A stretch of 16,134 bases of DNA from an uncultured Clostridia bacterium. GTDB lineage: Bacteria > Bacillota > Clostridia > Monoglobales > Firm-18. Shown here piece by piece: positions 14,403 through 16,134 of the stretch; positions within the stretch are counted from its first letter, which is position 1; the number at the start of each line of letters is the position of its first letter. Location: NCBI GenBank assembly GCA_937914775.1, contig CALDNB010000269.1, forward strand, positions 1 to 16,134. The letters are read 5' to 3'. The translations under genes were made by a program, and so were the position numbers. Below the pieces are notes generated by a model. The model had not been told where the DNA came from. It saw only the letters and a program-made list of their open reading frames with translations, and did no database searches.

Positions 14403-15692
14403 TTATTTTTTAACCTGACCAAGCATAGTTTCTCTTCTGTTTTTAACCTCATCAGACATAGGCTTAATTTCACCTGCTGCCATAAGTGCCATTTTAGTCA
14501 GCAACGGACCTACAATTTCATAAATCAATACCGCAAACAATGTAATGTTTCTGATTAGTCCGCCCTGTTCGCCTAACTGCATAGCAGTCGCGCACATACC
14601 AAGGGCAACACCTGCCTGTGGAAGCAATGTAATGCCAAGGTATTTGCAGATGCTTTTGGAACATTTTGTTACTTTTGCACTTGCATAAGTACCAAAATAT
14701 TTGCCCAATGAACGGAACACAATATATATAATTCCAACAACCACTATAGCAATGTCGGTAAATACATTAAGTTCCAAAGATGCACCGCTTATTACAAAGA
14801 ATATGGCAAGTAACGGCGAAGTCCACTTTTCTGATTTTTCCATAAGATTATCAGACAAAGGACAAACGTTGCAGAAAACTGTTCCTAACGCCATACATGT
14901 AAGCAGTGATGAAAAACCGATATGAACAGGACCGATTTCGAATTTTACAGAAGTCAGTGCAACTGTTAAAAGCACAAGCCCTATTGTAAGATTTAAGCGG
15001 TTTGTGTTTGAGTTAAACAGTTTTTCAAGATATGTAAGCACAAAGCCCATAACTGCACCAAGACCTAATGAACATACAATTTCAATAATGGGGTTTAACA
15101 CAATTGCCGCAATATCAACTGTACCTACAATAAGTGTTTTTGCAATACCAAAAGATACTGCAAAAACTATAAGACCTACTGCATCATCAAGAGCAACTAT
15201 AGGTAACAGAAGTTTTGTAAGAGGACCGTCTGCCTTGTACTGTCTTACAACCATAAGTGTTGCTGCAGGTGCAGTTGCAGTAGCAATGGCACCTAATGTA
15301 AGAAGTTGCGGAACAGTAAGTTTGTCAGGCATCATTAAATGGTAAGCGTACAAAGCCAAATCAACCAGTAATGTTGCTGCCAATGCCTGGAATATACCAA
15401 TAACAAAGGCTTGTTTACCTGTCTTTTTAAGGTCGCTCATACGGAATTCACTTCCGATTGAAAAAGCGATAAAACCTAAAGCTACATCACATATTACTGA
15501 AAGGCTCTCAACATAATGAAGGCTTGTAAATCCAAGTCCATCAATGCCAAGCTGACCCAAACAATAAGGGCCAATCAATATACCTGCCACAAGATAACCT
15601 GTAACGGCAGGAAGACCTAAGGGTTTGCAAAGTCTGGTCATCAAAAGACCTGCAAGGATTGCAATACCCAGACATAAAATTGCACTAGCCAT
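14403..15692 (-). CDS. CPA2-type cation:proton antiporter
   Basis: A membrane antiporter of 429 residues with about 12-13 helices, exchanging Na+ or K+ for H+. Family marks: GLPAVTGYLVAGILIGP at 26-42, the unwound-helix motif TATAPAA at 138-144 and the Asp169-Asp170 pair in ALDDAVGL, the double acid of CPA2 members. It lacks the cytosolic TrkA-N and RCK domains of Kef channels. The start is set at 15692 (MASAILCLG) because AGGGGA lies six bases before it. The longer in-frame start at 15794 would add a basic, non-membrane stretch that would span the promoter. It is transcribed alone: own promoter at 15739-15767 and a terminator after it. Role is likely pH or salt homeostasis and not glycan breakdown. 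Confidence 0.93.
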   Translation of the reverse strand: MASAILCLGIAILAGLLMTRLCKPLGLPAVTGYLVAGILIGPYCLGQLGIDGLGFTSLHYVESLSVICDVALGFIAFSIGSEFRMSDLKKTGKQAFVIGIFQALAATLLVDLALYAYHLMMPDKLTVPQLLTLGAIATATAPAATLMVVRQYKADGPLTKLLLPIVALDDAVGLIVFAVSFGIAKTLIVGTVDIAAIVLNPIIEIVCSLGLGAVMGFVLTYLEKLFNSNTNRLNLTIGLVLLTVALTSVKFEIGPVHIGFSSLLTCMALGTVFCNVCPLSDNLMEKSEKWTSPLLAIFFVISGASLELNVFTDIAIVVVGIIYIVFRSLGKYFGTYASAKVTKCSKSICKYLGITLLPQAGVALGMCATAMQLGEQGGLIRNITLFAVLIYEIVGPLLTKMALMAAGEIKPMSDEVKNRRETMLGQVKK

Positions 15693-15738
15693 AATAAATC
15701 CCCTGATTTCTATAAAAAAATATTTTTTACGCTCACAA

Positions 15739-15767
15739 ATAATACCCTTTTTTCGGGTTAATGTCAA
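15739..15767 (-). promoter_or_regulatory. Sigma-A-type promoter of the antiporter gene
   Basis: TTGACA (15767-15762) and TATTAT (15744-15739) are separated by 17 bases on the minus strand; the -35 is perfect. The start of transcription is near 15732, leaving a leader of about 40 bases that contains an AT-rich palindromic A/T run around 15713-15728. Confidence 0.85.
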
Positions 15768-15782
15768 CCGAAATAAGGGTAT
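15742..15782. promoter_or_regulatory. Long inverted repeat over the antiporter promoter, operator candidate
   Basis: Plus-strand arms ATACCCTTTTTTCGG (15742-15756) and CCGAAATAAGGGTAT (15768-15782) are inverted copies matching at 14 of 15 positions, with an 11-base centre. The -35 box lies in the centre and the -10 box overlaps the outer end of one arm. This suits a dimeric regulator. As RNA it could instead fold into a hairpin after the activase gene, but the bases that follow are only weakly U-rich, so a terminator is the weaker reading. Confidence 0.55.
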
Positions 15783-15819
15783 CATTTTTAACATATTTTA
15801 TTCGCAAAAACGGCTTTGT

Positions 15820-16134
15820 TTAATCATTTCTGTCAGCAGCCGCAGAAAGCAGGCTTCTGAGTCTGATTCTTACAGCACCTGTGTTGGTGATTTCGTCAAT
15901 TTTAAGCTGAGTATAAATCTTACCGCTTGCCTCAATTATAGAACGTGCTTCGTCGGTAGTAACGGCATCAACACCGCAACCAAAAGAAACAAGCTGAACA
16001 AGATTCATCATGCTGTCGTTGCTTTCAGCCACATATTTTGCCGCCGCATAGAGACGTGAGTGGTAGGTCCATTGGTTAAGTACATTTACCTTTACCTTTT
16101 TCTTTGCTTCAATAGCCTGATGTAGACCATCATT
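15820..16134 (-). CDS. C-terminal end of a 2-hydroxyacyl-CoA dehydratase activase-like protein, start outside the window
   Basis: The last 104 residues of a protein entering from the high end. The segment QWTYHSRLY, then LVQLVSFGCGVDAVTTDEARSII, then KIYTQLKIDEITNTGAVRIRLRSLL matches the C-terminal region of the large (about 1,400-residue) activase-related proteins that join an ASKHA ATPase to dehydratase-like domains. Such proteins are typical of strictly anaerobic Firmicutes and are presumed to supply electrons to 2-hydroxyacyl-CoA dehydratases. An internal GTG at 16032 is not the start, because the reading frame stays open to the window edge with matching family sequence. TAA stop at 15822-15820. 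Length and N-terminal domains cannot be judged here. It is separated from the antiporter by 127 bases carrying the antiporter promoter, so it is probably not in the same unit. Confidence 0.88.
   Translation of the reverse strand, partial: NDGLHQAIEAKKKVKVNVLNQWTYHSRLYAAAKYVAESNDSMMNLVQLVSFGCGVDAVTTDEARSIIEASGKIYTQLKIDEITNTGAVRIRLRSLLSAAADRND

Noticed and set aside
15693..15794. 34-residue N-terminal extension of the antiporter
   Set aside because: It spans the predicted promoter and has no membrane-segment character; AGGGGA before 15692 gives a better start.
15625..16059. 144-residue plus-strand open frame
   Set aside because: It crosses the antiporter start, its promoter and the activase end on the opposite strand, and has no family motif.
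1..16134. CRISPR arrays, insertion sequences, phage genes, tRNA or rRNA genes
   Set aside because: No direct-repeat array, transposase motif or cloverleaf-like run was seen; all intergenic spaces are short and occupied by promoters, a terminator or ribosome sites.

Overview
The window looks like chromosomal DNA from a low-GC anaerobic Firmicute, most likely a Clostridia-type bacterium. The basis is AT-rich DNA, AGGAGG-like ribosome sites in front of almost every gene, close-to-consensus sigma-A promoters with 17-base spacers, and the end of a giant 2-hydroxyacyl-CoA dehydratase activase-like protein, a family of strict anaerobes. A species cannot be named from the sequence. Every gene reads on the minus strand, so transcription runs from high to low coordinates.

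Layout in transcription order. (1) 16134-15820: the last 104 residues of the activase-like protein. (2) 15692-14403: a CPA2-type cation:proton antiporter with its own TTGACA-17-TATTAT promoter, buried in a long inverted repeat, and a strong hairpin terminator at 14373-14400. (3) From the promoter at 14342-14370 a tightly packed gene train begins and runs off the low end of the window: C_GCAxxG_C_C protein, NodB-like deacetylase candidate, DUF4091 glycosidase-like protein, CDF metal exporter with a nine-histidine tail, GNAT acetyltransferase, glycerate kinase and GH20 hexosaminidase. (4) A second promoter at 7167-7195 lies in a 42-66-base gap and restarts transcription for a MATE exporter, SGNH esterase, AEC transporter, short ceramidase-family hydrolase, calcineurin-like metallophosphoesterase, endonuclease/exonuclease/phosphatase-family hydrolase and glucuronate isomerase (uxaC, cut at base 1). 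Spacings are 1-42 bases or ATGA overlaps throughout, so the genes are probably co-transcribed and partly translationally coupled.

How the genes may work together (inference): the train combines a glucuronate isomerase, a glycerate kinase, a hexosaminidase, a second glycosidase-like enzyme, a deacetylase candidate, an esterase, an amidase-type hydrolase and two phosphoesterases. None of the hydrolases has a visible signal peptide. This suggests a cytosolic pathway that strips side groups from an imported glycan or glycoconjugate and sends hexosamine and uronate to central metabolism. No sugar importer, regulator or secreted depolymerase is in the window. The transporters present are a MATE exporter, an AEC carrier and a CDF metal exporter. 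No tRNA, rRNA, CRISPR, insertion sequence or phage gene was recognised, and no stretch over 300 bases lacks a gene.
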